64,000 nucleotides of DNA, taken from contig NZ_JBEPJZ010000001.1 in assembly GCF_040496035.1 (NCBI RefSeq), positions 1,550,001-1,614,000 of the forward strand, given 5' to 3'. The position numbers and the translations under genes were made by a program. Shown here piece after piece: positions 1-8,528 of this stretch (positions are counted from its first letter, which is position 1; each line of letters begins with the position of its first letter). Under the pieces are notes generated by a model. That model was not told where the DNA came from, made no database searches, and saw only the letters and a program-made list of their open reading frames with translations. Source of the stretch: Agromyces sp. SYSU T00194 (lineage in GTDB: Bacteria > Actinomycetota > Actinomycetes > Actinomycetales > Microbacteriaceae).

Positions 1-1
1 G

Positions 2-448
2 GTCCGACGCCTCTCGGGCCGCTTCCGGTACGTGGTGGTCGACACGACCCCCGGTGTCGGCCCGCACAGCCTCGCGCTCATCGCGGCCGCGACCGACGGC
101 GTCTTCATCGCGAACATCAACACGCCGAGCCTGCACGCGATGCGCAAGGAGCTCGAGCTGCTCGAGGCATCCGACGGCATGCCCCCGAACCGGCATGTCG
201 TGCTGAACTTCAGCAACCGGCGCGCGGGCATCACGCCGGCCCAGGCGGCGGAGGTCGTGGGCGTCCCGTTCGACATCGACGTGCCGCGCTCGCCCGCGGT
301 GCTCTTCGCGAGCAACGAGGGCGTCCCGCTCATCCACCACGACGTGCGCGATGCGGCGGCGAAGGCGTTCCGGCGCCTGGTGCAGCGCATCGACCCGGCC
401 GCGGTGCCGACGCGTCGCCGCATCCACCGCCGCTGGCGCGCGTCGTGA
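2..448 (+). CDS. CpaE/MinD-like P-loop ATPase, 3' part
   Basis: The frame is open to the left edge, so only the last 148 or so residues are present and the Walker A motif is missing. The visible part starts near a Walker-B-like strand (VVVDTTPG) followed by a region predicting alternating helices and strands (DGVFIANINTPSL, HVVLNFSNRRAGI), as in the C-terminal half of MinD/ParA/CpaE ATPases. CpaE-type proteins position tad pili. The next gene is a prepilin-peptidase-like protein, which favours CpaE over a cell-division MinD. The protein ends in an Arg-rich tail. The neighbour-based choice of CpaE is inference; the ATPase superfamily assignment is fairly secure. Confidence 0.65.
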   Translation, partial: VRRLSGRFRYVVVDTTPGVGPHSLALIAAATDGVFIANINTPSLHAMRKELELLEASDGMPPNRHVVLNFSNRRAGITPAQAAEVVGVPFDIDVPRSPAVLFASNEGVPLIHHDVRDAAAKAFRRLVQRIDPAAVPTRRRIHRRWRAS

Positions 449-511
449 CGACCGGGGCCGGTTCTCCACAGGGTTCGCGCCGCACCGGCCCGCCCGCGAG
501 CGCGCCCGGGC

Positions 512-517
512 TACCCT
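512..517 (+). promoter_or_regulatory. -10 element TACCCT, leaderless start
   Basis: TACCCT lies 7 nt before the GTG at 525, the spacing seen at many other starts in this window. No Shine-Dalgarno sequence precedes the GTG. Confidence 0.45.
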
Positions 518-524
518 TCCTCGC

Positions 525-1163
525 GTGACGGCGATACTCCTGGGCGGCGGTGCGGTCTTCGGCGCCGTCGCGGGCTGGTGGCCGATCGCGGGGTCCGCGC
601 GCAGCGGCACCCACGGCACGCGGCTGTGGAGCCGGCGTTCGCGCATCGTCGTCACCGTCTTCGCCGCACTCGGCGGCATCGCGATCTGCTGGGGCATCGG
701 CGTGTCGCCGGTACTGCTGCCGGCACTGGTCTTCCTCATCACCGGCGCGGCGCTCGCGACGATGGATGCCGCGGAGCGGCGCGTCCCCGCCGGCACCGTG
801 ACCAGCGCCGGCGTGCTCGTCGCCGGCATGCTGGTGGTCGCCGCCGCGATCGACGACGCCTGGTGGTCGCTGCTCTGGGCCGGGCTCGGCGCCATCGGCA
901 TGTCCGCCATCGCCGCCGCCGGTGCGCGCTGGCTCCCGCGCGTGGTGGCCTGGCGGGACCTCGGCCTCCCGGTGCTCGCCGGCCTGATGCTCGGGTACCT
1001 GGGGTGGGAGGCGTGGCTGGCGGGCCTCGCCGGCATGCTTGTGATCGGGTTCCTCGCCGCATCCGTCGCCGTGCTGCGCGGCGACGCCACGCGACTGGCC
1101 GGCGCCCTGCCGCTCGGCCCGTCGATCATGGCGGGCGCGGTGCTCGCGATCGTCCTGGTCTAG
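525..1163 (+). CDS. Prepilin peptidase-like (A24) membrane protein
   Basis: A 212-residue polytopic membrane protein with about seven hydrophobic segments. It carries the two landmarks of A24 (TadV/CpaA/GspO C-terminal) aspartyl proteases: Asp81 in TMDAAERRVP, equivalent to the D-x(n)-R-x-I-P-N site, and Asp145 in WRDLGLPVLAGLMLG, equivalent to the GxGD site. The second motif has WRD where GxGD is usual, so activity is likely but not certain. A conserved LPLGPSIMAG stretch near the C-terminus matches the family's PFGP motif. Such enzymes cleave type IV or Flp prepilin leaders at the membrane. The GTG at 525 was chosen for its TAnnnT box; upstream in-frame codons have no membrane character. 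Confidence 0.7.
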   Translation: MTAILLGGGAVFGAVAGWWPIAGSARSGTHGTRLWSRRSRIVVTVFAALGGIAICWGIGVSPVLLPALVFLITGAALATMDAAERRVPAGTVTSAGVLVAGMLVVAAAIDDAWWSLLWAGLGAIGMSAIAAAGARWLPRVVAWRDLGLPVLAGLMLGYLGWEAWLAGLAGMLVIGFLAASVAVLRGDATRLAGALPLGPSIMAGAVLAIVLV

Positions 1164-1211
1164 CGGCCCGCCCGCCCGCGCCGGCCGTAGGCTGAGGGTG
1201 GGGAGGCCGAC

Positions 1212-2213
1212 GTGAGCAGGGGGAGCGAGCCCGACTGGCAGCCGGACGTGCTCGGCGAGCGGTACGAGCAGCTGACGCTGCCGTTGGCGGAGGACGACGA
1301 GGGCGAGGTCGTCGCGACGCTCGTGCGCCACCGCCCGCGCTTCCGCTGGCGGCTGACGCCGGGGGCTGCGGCCGACTGCGACGTGCTCTACGTGCACGGC
1401 TGGAGCGACTACTTCTTCCAGACCGAGCTCGCCGAGTTCTGGGCGGATGCCGGTGCGCGGTTCTTCGCCCTCGACCTGCGCAAGTACGGGCGGAGCCTCC
1501 GCGGCGGGCAGACCCCGGGCTTCGTGAACGCCCTCGCCGCCTACGACGAGGACATCGAGGCCGCGCTCGCCGCCATGGGGCACCCGATCGACGGGCCGGT
1601 CTCGGCACGCCCGCTCATCCTGCTCGGGCACTCGACCGGCGGGCTCACGCTGGCGCTGTGGGCCGCGCGACACCCCGGCGTCGCATCCGCCCTGATTCTG
1701 AACAGCCCGTGGCTGGAGTTCCAGGCCAGCCGCATCGGGCGCGAGGCGATGACGCCGCTCATCGACCTCTCGGCCCGGGTCGACCCGCGCGGCGGCCTGC
1801 CGAACGTCGACCTCGGGTTCTACACGCGCGCGGTCGCGGAGGAGCAGGGCGGCGAGTGGACGTACGACCACGCCTGGCGCCCCGACCGCGGGTTCCCGGC
1901 GCCCGCCGGCTGGCTCTCGGCGGTGCTCGCCGGGCATGCGCGAGTCGCCGCCGGCATCGACGTCGGCGCGCCCGTGCTCACCCTGCTGTCGAAGCGCACG
2001 ACGATCCAGGCACGCTGGAGCGAGGAGATGCGTTCGAGCGACAGCGTGCTCGTCGTCGACGAGATGGCCGAGCGTGCGCTCCGGCTCGGCCCGTCGGTGA
2101 CGGTCGAGCGCATCGACGGCGCCCTGCACGACGTGTTCCTCTCGCGCCCGGAGGTGCGCCAGGACGCCTACGCGCGCGTGACGCGGTGGTTGCGCGGCTT
2201 CTCGCCCGTCTGA
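1212..2213 (+). CDS. Alpha/beta hydrolase, lysophospholipase-like
   Basis: A 333-residue serine hydrolase. Visible family features are the oxyanion HG motif (VHGWSDYF, residues 61-68), the nucleophile elbow GHSTGG with Ser141, and His306 in GALHDVF near the C-terminus, which should complete the triad. The layout resembles lysophospholipase/monoglyceride lipase (Hydrolase_4) proteins, but the substrate cannot be read. No signal peptide is seen, so it is cytoplasmic. The GTG start has a strong GGGGAGG upstream. A very short ORF (GTG at 1198) ends in a TGA overlapping this start, which may be chance. Confidence 0.75.
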   Translation: MSRGSEPDWQPDVLGERYEQLTLPLAEDDEGEVVATLVRHRPRFRWRLTPGAAADCDVLYVHGWSDYFFQTELAEFWADAGARFFALDLRKYGRSLRGGQTPGFVNALAAYDEDIEAALAAMGHPIDGPVSARPLILLGHSTGGLTLALWAARHPGVASALILNSPWLEFQASRIGREAMTPLIDLSARVDPRGGLPNVDLGFYTRAVAEEQGGEWTYDHAWRPDRGFPAPAGWLSAVLAGHARVAAGIDVGAPVLTLLSKRTTIQARWSEEMRSSDSVLVVDEMAERALRLGPSVTVERIDGALHDVFLSRPEVRQDAYARVTRWLRGFSPV

Positions 2214-2302
2214 CGGTGTGACGGATGCCTCGCCGGCGACGAGTCGGCCGGGCCGCATCGATGCCCCGCGAACGGGGCGATGACCCGGATGCCTCGCGCG
2301 AA

Positions 2303-2308
2303 TAGGCT
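2303..2308 (+). promoter_or_regulatory. -10 element TAGGCT, leaderless start
   Basis: TAGGCT ends 7 nt before ATG 2316. A closer ATG at 2311 is out of frame and only 2 nt from the box, so 2316 is the likely first nucleotide of both mRNA and gene. Confidence 0.5.
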
Positions 2309-2315
2309 CCATGTC

Positions 2316-2645
2316 ATGCCCCGGCTCCGACTCGCGATCGTCGTCACCGCGCTCGCCGCGATGGTGATCGTGCCAGGCATCGCGAGCCTGTCGGAGACGC
2401 CCACGTTCCTGGGCTGGCACATGTACTCGGGCTACCAGACGGGGCTCGTCTTCGAGGTCGAGCACGACGACGGTTCGACCGAGGCCGTGCCCATCGCCGA
2501 GATCGCCGCTGGCAACCGCATCGAGGTCGACTACGCCGAACCGGGGAGCCGGTTCCTCTGCGCCCGCGACGCGACGCTCGTGCGCGTGCGCGCCGTGCGG
2601 GAGCATCCGGCCCTCGACGAGGAGTTCGCATGCGCGGACTTCTGA
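2316..2645 (+). CDS. Small membrane-anchored protein paired with HTTM
   Basis: A 109-residue protein with one N-terminal hydrophobic segment (LAIVVTALAAMVIVPGIA) that could be a signal anchor, then a soluble part beginning FLGWHMYSGYQTG. I do not recognise a named domain. The next gene, an HTTM protein, starts 16 nt before this one stops, so the pair is almost certainly co-translated and may work together. ATG 2316 was chosen because a TAGGCT box lies 7 nt upstream. The function is unknown. Confidence 0.6.
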   Translation: MPRLRLAIVVTALAAMVIVPGIASLSETPTFLGWHMYSGYQTGLVFEVEHDDGSTEAVPIAEIAAGNRIEVDYAEPGSRFLCARDATLVRVRAVREHPALDEEFACADF

Positions 2646-3484
2646 CCCGCACGGTGGACGCCAGGCCGCTCGCGCTCTCGCGCATCCTCATCGGCCTGGC
2701 GGCGCTCGGCGTCTCGTTCGAGTGGACCCTGCCGCTCCTCCGCGCGGCCGACGGCGAATATCTCGCCCTTCCGGTGATCCCCGGGGCGCCGGTGGTCGCC
2801 GCCCCGGTCGTCGTGTGGCTGTACCTCGTCGCGGTGCTCGGCGCCGTCGGCATGGTGCTCGGCGTGTTCGGCCCGGTCGCGCCGACGCTGGTCGCGGCAT
2901 CCGGCGCCGTCGCCCTCCTCGCCGACCAGCAGGCCTACAGCAACCACGCGCTCCTGCTCGTGCTGCTGGCCGCACTGCTCGCTCCGAGCGGCGCGCACCG
3001 GGCGTTCTCCGTGCGCCGCCGTGGTCGCCCGCCCGCACAGGTGCCGTACTGGCCCGCGTTCCTCATCCGCGCGCTGCTCTCGTCGGTCTACCTCTGGACC
3101 GCCATCGCGAAGGTGAACCGCGACTACCTCGCCGGCGACGTGTTCGCGAACTTCGGCAACGGCCTCATGGACGCGCTCACGCCGGTGCTGCCGGTGCTCG
3201 CGATCGCGAGCATCGCCACCGAGCTCTTCCTCGGCATCGGGCTCTGGGTGCGCCCGCTGTTCCCGCTCGTGCTCCTCGCGGGCGCCGGCCTGCACGTCGG
3301 CATCCTCGCGACCCTGCAGGACCCGTTCCCGCTGGTGCTGTTCGCCCTGCTCATGGCGCCGGCCTACGTGCTCGCCGGCGCCGAGTGGCTCCGTGGCGGC
3401 GGGGCGCTCGCCGAGCGCACGCACGACGCCTGGCGCAGGTTCAGGCGACGGATGCGTCGCCGGCGGCCCGCACCGACGGCGTGA
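2630..3484 (+). CDS. HTTM / vitamin-K carboxylase-like membrane protein
   Basis: A 284-residue polytopic membrane protein with repeated hydrophobic helices and the block LLSSVYLWTAIAKVNRDYLAGDVF followed by ELFLGIGLWVRPLFPL. These fit the HTTM (horizontally transferred transmembrane) family related to vitamin-K-dependent gamma-carboxylase, although the long lumenal carboxylase domain is absent. Bacterial members are mostly uncharacterised. The last 30 residues are strongly basic (RRFRRRMRRRRP). The gene overlaps the previous ORF by 16 nt and the convergent aminotransferase by 44 nt at its 3' end. Confidence 0.65.
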   Translation: MRGLLTRTVDARPLALSRILIGLAALGVSFEWTLPLLRAADGEYLALPVIPGAPVVAAPVVVWLYLVAVLGAVGMVLGVFGPVAPTLVAASGAVALLADQQAYSNHALLLVLLAALLAPSGAHRAFSVRRRGRPPAQVPYWPAFLIRALLSSVYLWTAIAKVNRDYLAGDVFANFGNGLMDALTPVLPVLAIASIATELFLGIGLWVRPLFPLVLLAGAGLHVGILATLQDPFPLVLFALLMAPAYVLAGAEWLRGGGALAERTHDAWRRFRRRMRRRRPAPTA

Positions 3485-4754
3485 CGCCCGCGTCGAGCGG
3501 CGCGACCGCTCCTGCGGCCTCCGACGCTGCGACGTCCGGCCCTGCGGCATCCGCCCCCGCGGAATCCGACCCTGCGATCTCCGGCCCCGCGGCATCCGCT
3601 CCCCGAATCGCCCCCGGCCCCGGCGGCAGGCGACGGATGCCCGTGACCAGCGCATGCTCGTCGACCGCGAGGCAGAGGCGGATCCACCCCTCGCCGGTGC
3701 GGCCGAACGCCGAGCCCGGTGCGATCGCGACGCGCTCCTGCAGCAGGAAGCGCTCGGCCCAGCCCGCCACGTCGCCGTCGGTCGCGTGCGAGACGTCGGC
3801 CCAGAGGTAGAACGCCCCGTTGGGGCGCAGGTAGCGGATGCCCCGGGCCTCGAGCTCCGTCGCGGCGACCTCGAAGTTCGCGCGGTAGTGCGCGCCGGCC
3901 GCCGCGACGTGGGACTGGTCGCCCTCGAGCGCGGCGAGGGCGGCGTACTGCGCCGGCATGCCGACGCATCCGATCGTCGCCTCCTGCATGGTGCGCATGG
4001 TGGCGGCGAGGCCCGGCGGCGTCACGAGTGAGCCGACGCGGATGCCCGTCATCGCGTAGGTCTTCGAGAACGAGTGCACCGTGAAGACGCGGTCGTCGGT
4101 GTCGAGGCTCGCGATGCTCACGTGCGGCTCGCCCCAGGTGAAGCGCTCGTAGACCTCGTCGGAGAGCACCCACAGGTCGTGCCGCTGCGCGAACGCGAGC
4201 AGTTCGGCGAGCACCTCGCGGCCGAAGACCGCGCCGAGCGGGTTCGACGGGGAGTTCACGATGAGCAGGCGCGTGCGCGGCGTGACCATGCGCTCGAGCT
4301 CGGCGATGTCGGGTGTGAATCCGCGCTCGGGCGAGAGCGGGTACGGCACCGGCACCGCGTCGAGCATGCGCGCGTTCATGGTGAACGTGGTGTAGCCGGG
4401 GTCGGGCACGAGCACCTCGTCGCCCGCGGCGAGGATGAGGTGCATCGCGAGGTTGAGCGCCTGCGTGCCGCCGATCGTGACCCACACCTGCTCGACCGAC
4501 ACGTGCACGTCGTTGTCGCGGGCGAGCTTGTCGACCAGCGCCCGGCGCAGCGGCAGGATGCCGCCGTTCGGCGAGTAGTCGGTGTCGTCGCGCTCCCACG
4601 CGGCACGCGCCGCGGCGGCGATGTGCGGCGCGACCGGCACGTCGGGCTCGCCGACGCCGAGCGAGACGATGCCGTCGAGCTCGGCCGCGATCTCGTAGAT
4701 GCGGCGGATGCCGGATCCCGGCACGGCCGGGATATGGGGTGCGAGCGTTGCCAT
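3441..4754 (-). CDS. PLP-dependent class I/II aminotransferase
   Basis: A 437-residue fold-type I aminotransferase of the aspartate/aromatic group. The PLP lysine is Lys231 in SFSKTYAMTGIRVG. Asn171 (SPSNP) and Asp199 (LSDEVY) are the usual cofactor contacts, and YSPNGG is the substrate-side loop. The conserved fold ends near residue 385. The rest is an Ala/Gly/Asp/Ser tail containing two 15-residue repeats (ADAAGPEIAGSDSAG, then ADAAGPDVAASEAAG), not normal for the family. The start has a TAGGTT box 6 nt upstream. The amino donor cannot be read; valine-pyruvate or aspartate-type activity is possible. The tail overlaps the HTTM gene in the convergent direction. Confidence 0.85.
   Translation of the reverse strand: MATLAPHIPAVPGSGIRRIYEIAAELDGIVSLGVGEPDVPVAPHIAAAARAAWERDDTDYSPNGGILPLRRALVDKLARDNDVHVSVEQVWVTIGGTQALNLAMHLILAAGDEVLVPDPGYTTFTMNARMLDAVPVPYPLSPERGFTPDIAELERMVTPRTRLLIVNSPSNPLGAVFGREVLAELLAFAQRHDLWVLSDEVYERFTWGEPHVSIASLDTDDRVFTVHSFSKTYAMTGIRVGSLVTPPGLAATMRTMQEATIGCVGMPAQYAALAALEGDQSHVAAAGAHYRANFEVAATELEARGIRYLRPNGAFYLWADVSHATDGDVAGWAERFLLQERVAIAPGSAFGRTGEGWIRLCLAVDEHALVTGIRRLPPGPGAIRGADAAGPEIAGSDSAGADAAGPDVAASEAAGAVAPLDAGVTPSVRAAGDASVA
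3511..3600. repeat. Two 45-bp tandem repeats in aminotransferase tail
   Basis: Units 3511-3555 and 3556-3600 align along their length with about eight differences. They keep the reading frame of the minus-strand gene and encode the two 15-residue Ala/Gly/Asp repeats. Confidence 0.75.
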
Positions 4755-4760
4755 GACCGC

Positions 4761-4766
4761 AACCTA
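4761..4766 (-). promoter_or_regulatory. -10 element TAGGTT, leaderless start
   Basis: Read on the minus strand, TAGGTT lies 6 nt before the ATG at 4754 of the aminotransferase, with no Shine-Dalgarno between. Confidence 0.5.
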
Positions 4767-4985
4767 GACCCGGCCGGTTTCGGCCGCGTTGCCGGATGCT
4801 GCGAAGCAGCCCGCGTGCCCTCCGCCGGAGCTCGCGGGCGCCGCCCCGCTCAGGGCCACCACGGTGCGGTCCGATGGGCCACCCCGGTGCCGGCGGCGCG
4901 CCGTATCGGGTTGCATCGGGTGCACGTCCTCCTGCGCCTCATCGCACGCCACCACGCAACCGCAACCACGATGTCGGAGGACACC

Positions 4986-6677
4986 ATGCTGCAGAACCTC
5001 AGTCACGCCGGTGCGAGCACCGCGGTGGAGGAGATCCTCTTCTCCACCCCGTTCGGGTACATGTTCCCGGAGCTCGCGTCGAACCCCGATCACTGCCTGC
5101 CCACCGGGCAGGACACCACCCGGGCGCTGCTCGCGCTCGGCACCGCGATGGCCACCGACGAGCTCACGACCGGGAGCCCGAGCGACACCGACACGTCGTC
5201 GTTCTTCACCTACTTCGGCCAGTTCATCGACCACGACCTGACCGCGCGCACCGACCGCGAGACCGAGACCTCGGAGATCTTCGCGCCCGACGGCGGTGCA
5301 CTGCCGATCGTGCCGCGCGCGGCCGCCGAGGTCGCGGCGACGCTCCGCAACGGCCGTCGCCCGCAGTTCGACCTCGACAGCGTGTACGGCGACGGGCCCG
5401 CGATGCTGGTCGACGGGTCCGGCGCCGCGGGCCCCGGCGCCGACACGAACGCGCACGCGCTCTACGACAGCACGTTCCGGTTCCGGCTGCAGGACGTCGG
5501 GCCGACGGTCGACCTGCCCCGGCCCGATGGGCGCACGGCGCTCGTCGCCGACGCCCGCAACGACGAGAACGTCAACGTCAGCCAGCTCCACGCGGCGTTC
5601 CTCTCGCTGCACAACGCCGTCATGGACGGTCTGGCCGCCGAGGGCGTCACCGGGCCGACCGCCTACGCCCGAGCGCGCCAGTACGTGCGCTGGGTCTACC
5701 AGTACCTCGTGATCGAGGAGTACCTGAAGGCGGTCTGCCTCGAGCAGGTCGTCGAGGACTGCCTGCGCAACGGCCCGGTCTTCTACGGTCCGGTCGCGGG
5801 CGGCGAGCCGTTGTTCATGCCCCTCGAGTTCTCGGTCGCGGCGTTTCGCTTCGGGCACTCGATGATCCGGCCGAGCTATCGGATGCGGGGCGGGACGCTG
5901 ACGATCATGGAGATCCTCGGCGTGAGCGCGGCGGACCGCCACGGCGGACCCGACCTGCTCCAGCCGGTGCCCGGCGCGAACCCCGCGCACGCGTTCCGGC
6001 TCGCGGTGCCGAACACCGTCGACTGGGGCCAGTTCTTCGGCACCAACGCACCGAACAAGGCGCGCCGCATCGACACGAGCATCGCCGGCGGGCTCGGGCA
6101 GCTCACGTTCGTCGCCGGGGGCCCGTCAGTCATGGCGCACCTCGCGCAGCGCAACCTGCTCCGCGGGTTCTCGCTGTCGATGCCGACCGGCCAGGCCGTC
6201 GCGCGCGCCTGCGGCGTGCAGCCGTTGACCCCGGTGGAGCTCACGTCCGGCGAGACGCCCGCGATCGTGGACGCGCTCGCCGCGGGGCTCACCGGGCGCA
6301 CCCCGCTCTGGTACTACGTGCTGCGCGAGGCGGCCGTGCAGGCCAGCGGCGTCACGCTCGGGGTGGTCGGCAGCCGCATCGTCGCCGAGTGCCTGATCGG
6401 GCTGCTGCGGAAGGACCCGAACAGCGTGCTCAACCAGTACGGCATCGCACGCAACGTCACCAAGGAGGGCATCGTCGTGCCGACCGCAGGCGGGCGTCGC
6501 GCGATCGGGGGCGTGGAGGACTTCCTGCGGGTCGCGGGCGTGCACGTCGGGAAGCTGCCGGACGTCGTCGGCCCGATGGACCGCCTCACCGGTGGCGGTG
6601 CCGACGGGAACGGCGGCAACGGCAACGGTCGCGCCGCCGCGGGCGGCAAGCGCTCCCGCGGTCGCCGGAACGACTGA
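4986..6677 (+). CDS. Animal-type haem peroxidase family protein
   Basis: A 563-residue peroxidase of the peroxidase-cyclooxygenase (animal haem peroxidase) superfamily. Distal His83 lies in TYFGQFIDHDLT, the catalytic Arg region is DARNDENVNVSQLHAAFLSLHN (about 189-210), and proximal His291 lies in FRFGHSMIRPSY. No signal peptide is seen, so it is probably cytoplasmic or released by another route. The C-terminus is a Gly/Asn then Arg/Lys low-complexity tail. The ATG at 4986 has GGAGG five nt upstream, better than the in-frame ATG at 4971. It is a single gene followed by two hairpins. The substrate is unknown; halide or phenol oxidation is typical of relatives. Confidence 0.85.
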   Translation: MLQNLSHAGASTAVEEILFSTPFGYMFPELASNPDHCLPTGQDTTRALLALGTAMATDELTTGSPSDTDTSSFFTYFGQFIDHDLTARTDRETETSEIFAPDGGALPIVPRAAAEVAATLRNGRRPQFDLDSVYGDGPAMLVDGSGAAGPGADTNAHALYDSTFRFRLQDVGPTVDLPRPDGRTALVADARNDENVNVSQLHAAFLSLHNAVMDGLAAEGVTGPTAYARARQYVRWVYQYLVIEEYLKAVCLEQVVEDCLRNGPVFYGPVAGGEPLFMPLEFSVAAFRFGHSMIRPSYRMRGGTLTIMEILGVSAADRHGGPDLLQPVPGANPAHAFRLAVPNTVDWGQFFGTNAPNKARRIDTSIAGGLGQLTFVAGGPSVMAHLAQRNLLRGFSLSMPTGQAVARACGVQPLTPVELTSGETPAIVDALAAGLTGRTPLWYYVLREAAVQASGVTLGVVGSRIVAECLIGLLRKDPNSVLNQYGIARNVTKEGIVVPTAGGRRAIGGVEDFLRVAGVHVGKLPDVVGPMDRLTGGGADGNGGNGNGRAAAGGKRSRGRRND

Positions 6678-6684
6678 GCTCGGG

Positions 6685-6747
6685 GAGGGGCCCCGCCGTT
6701 CGGCCGGCGGGCCCTCAGGGTGGGGGCTGCCGCGTGCGGCCCCCACC
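6685..6747. terminator. Two adjacent hairpins between convergent genes
   Basis: The first stem-loop covers about 6685-6716 (GAGGGGCCCCGCCG paired with CCGGCGGGCCCTC, slightly bulged). The second covers 6719-6747 with a 12-bp stem and a 5-nt loop. They lie between the peroxidase stop and the yajQ stop and probably terminate both. No U-tract is present. Confidence 0.6.
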
Positions 6748-6750
6748 GCC

Positions 6751-7239
6751 TCAGCGGAAGTTCACGAACTGCAGGTCGACGTCGAGGTCGGCGCCCTTCA
6801 GCAGCGCGATCGTCGCCTGCAGGTCGTCGCGGCTCTTCGACGAGACGCGCAGCTCGTCGCCCTGGATCTGCGACTTCACCGACTTCGGCGCCTCGTCGCG
6901 GATCAGCTTGCCGATCTTCTTCGCGTGCTCCTGGTCGATGCCCTGCTTGAGTGCCACCTCGAGTCGGTACTCCTTGCCCGACGCGTACGGCTCGCCGGCG
7001 TCGAGGCTCTTCAGTGAGATGCCCCGCTTGACGAACTTCGACTGCAGCACGTCGAGCACGGCCTTGACGCGCTCCTCCGAGTTCGCCTTCAGCAGCATCT
7101 TCTCGCCGGAAAACTCGACGGATGCCCCCACGCCGCGGAAGTCGTAGCGCTGGTCGATCTCCTTGCGGGCCTGGTTGACCGCGTTGTCGGCCTCCATCTT
7201 GTCGACCTTGCTGACCACGTCGAACGTCGAATCTGCCAT
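6751..7239 (-). CDS. yajQ: YajQ family nucleotide-binding protein
   Basis: A 162-residue protein matching YajQ along its full length: N-terminal [13 protein letters not shown], central [16 protein letters not shown] and C-terminal [12 protein letters not shown] are characteristic. It has two ferredoxin-like halves. Family members bind nucleic acid or nucleotides, and some act as c-di-GMP effectors in Xanthomonas; the role in actinobacteria is unclear. The start at 7239 is supported by homology and by a TACACT box 6 nt upstream. The longer upstream frame is not needed. Confidence 0.95.
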   Translation of the reverse strand: MADSTFDVVSKVDKMEADNAVNQARKEIDQRYDFRGVGASVEFSGEKMLLKANSEERVKAVLDVLQSKFVKRGISLKSLDAGEPYASGKEYRLEVALKQGIDQEHAKKIGKLIRDEAPKSVKSQIQGDELRVSSKSRDDLQATIALLKGADLDVDLQFVNFR

Positions 7240-7245
7240 GCCGCC

Positions 7246-7251
7246 AGTGTA
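7246..7251 (-). promoter_or_regulatory. -10 element TACACT, leaderless start of yajQ
   Basis: On the minus strand TACACT is followed by 6 nt and then the yajQ ATG. Confidence 0.5.
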
Positions 7252-7305
7252 GCCAGCGGGTGCGATCCTGATGGCAGGGCCGAGCACCGACCGAGGGCCA
7301 TTCCC

Positions 7306-7352
7306 TCGCCTGAGGGCCAGATTTTCAGCCCTCAGACGAAGAACCGGCCCTC
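7306..7352. repeat. GAGGGC palindromic repeat, copy 1
   Basis: A 47-bp element with core TGAGGGC-10 nt-GCCCTCA and a further GGCCCTC at its right end. It matches copy 2 at 8529-8575 at 44 of 47 positions in the same orientation. It lies between the yajQ promoter and the AbiEi/VSR-like gene. A further GAGGGCC/CCCTC pair at 7293-7306 extends it leftward. Confidence 0.85.
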
Positions 7353-7492
7353 GAGCGCGAGCAGGCCCGGGTGCAGGGCGGGCGTCGCCACCCACGTGCG
7401 CAGCGCCTCCTGCACAGACGGCGAAGCGCGCCGATCGGGCGCACACGCGAGTCATGCGTTCGCGCGGGGACGTCATCCGCGAGGGTCGACGC

Positions 7493-8500
7493 ATGGCGGA
7501 TGCGGGAACGCGTGGCACCAACGGCTTCCCGGCCGACGGCGCAGGCATCGTGCTCGCACGTTCCATGCGCGCGGCGGGGCAGGAAGCAGCGCTGTACGCC
7601 GCCGTGCGGCGTGGCGACCTCGTCCGCGTCCGGCCAGGTGCCTACCGCGCACCTGCTCCCGCATCCGCGACCATGTCCGGTCCGGAACGCGACGCCCAAC
7701 GCCACCTGTCGCTCGTCCACGCGGCCGCGGCGACGCTGCGCACTCCCGTCTTCACGGGGTACTCCGCGGTCGCGCTCCACGGGCTCCCCATCGTCGGGCG
7801 CTGGCCCGACGTGGTCGAGGTCGTCGTGGCGAGGCCGACCGGCAGTCGTCGACCGGGCATCCGCTACGTGGCGACGAAGACGCCCCCGTCGACCGTGACG
7901 CGGGGCGGTCTCAGCGTCGTTGCGCTCGACCACGCGCTCCTGCGGTTGGCCCGCACTGCACCCCTGATCGCTGCGCTCGCAGCGACGGATGCCGCGTTGT
8001 GGCGCCCGCGAGAGCACGGTGTCCAGCCGAAGACCACGATCGAGCACCTCCGCGCGATCCACCAGGCGATGCTGCCGTACCCGGGCAGCCGGCGCGTCGA
8101 GGCAGTGCTCTCGCGCGCGTCCGACGGAGCGGAGTCACCGCTCGAGACCGTGAGCCGGCTGGACTTCGAGGAGTTCGACCTCCCGCAACCCGAGCTGCAG
8201 CACCGCTTCGAGCTGGCCGAGCTCGGCCAGGACGCTGACGTGGACTTCTGGTGGCCCGCATACGGCGTCGCAGGCGAGGCGGACGGCGCCGGGAAGTACC
8301 GCCGCGAACCGGGCGTGGACGCCACGATCGAGACGGTGCTCGCCGAGAAGGCGCGGGAAGACGCGATTCGTCGCCGGGTGGACGCGTTCGTGCGCTGGAC
8401 GTGGTCGGATGCGTGGTCGCGCGACCCGCTCCGCGCGAAGCTCGAGGAGGCCGGCCTGCCGTTCGTGCGCCGGTCGTCGCGGTTCATCCGGCTGCGGTGA
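7493..8500 (+). CDS. AbiEi-antitoxin-like / VSR-fold endonuclease-like protein
   Basis: A 335-residue soluble protein. The N-terminal third ([33 protein letters not shown]) looks like the winged-helix of AbiEi-type antitoxins, common in actinobacteria. The C-terminal part ([22 protein letters not shown], then [18 protein letters not shown]) resembles the DUF559/VSR endonuclease-like fold, with E/D...K spacing. No AbiEii-type toxin gene is adjacent, so it appears to be an orphan. Start ATG 7493 has GAGGG eight nt upstream; an in-frame ATG at 7454 is possible. It is flanked by near-identical 47-bp direct repeats. Function is inferred from fold only. Confidence 0.6.
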   Translation: MADAGTRGTNGFPADGAGIVLARSMRAAGQEAALYAAVRRGDLVRVRPGAYRAPAPASATMSGPERDAQRHLSLVHAAAATLRTPVFTGYSAVALHGLPIVGRWPDVVEVVVARPTGSRRPGIRYVATKTPPSTVTRGGLSVVALDHALLRLARTAPLIAALAATDAALWRPREHGVQPKTTIEHLRAIHQAMLPYPGSRRVEAVLSRASDGAESPLETVSRLDFEEFDLPQPELQHRFELAELGQDADVDFWWPAYGVAGEADGAGKYRREPGVDATIETVLAEKAREDAIRRRVDAFVRWTWSDAWSRDPLRAKLEEAGLPFVRRSSRFIRLR

Positions 8501-8528
8501 CGGCGTGCGCTCTCCGAGTGCCGAATCT

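Noticed and set aside
1198..1215. 5-codon GTG ORF overlapping the hydrolase GTG (third coupled mini-ORF)
   Set aside because: Only 4 nt from its TAGGCT box and the main gene has its own strong Shine-Dalgarno, so it is probably chance.
330..2606. 758-codon minus-strand ORF over the left end
   Set aside because: Low-complexity Arg/Pro/Ala product with no motifs; it covers three plausible plus-strand genes with start signals.
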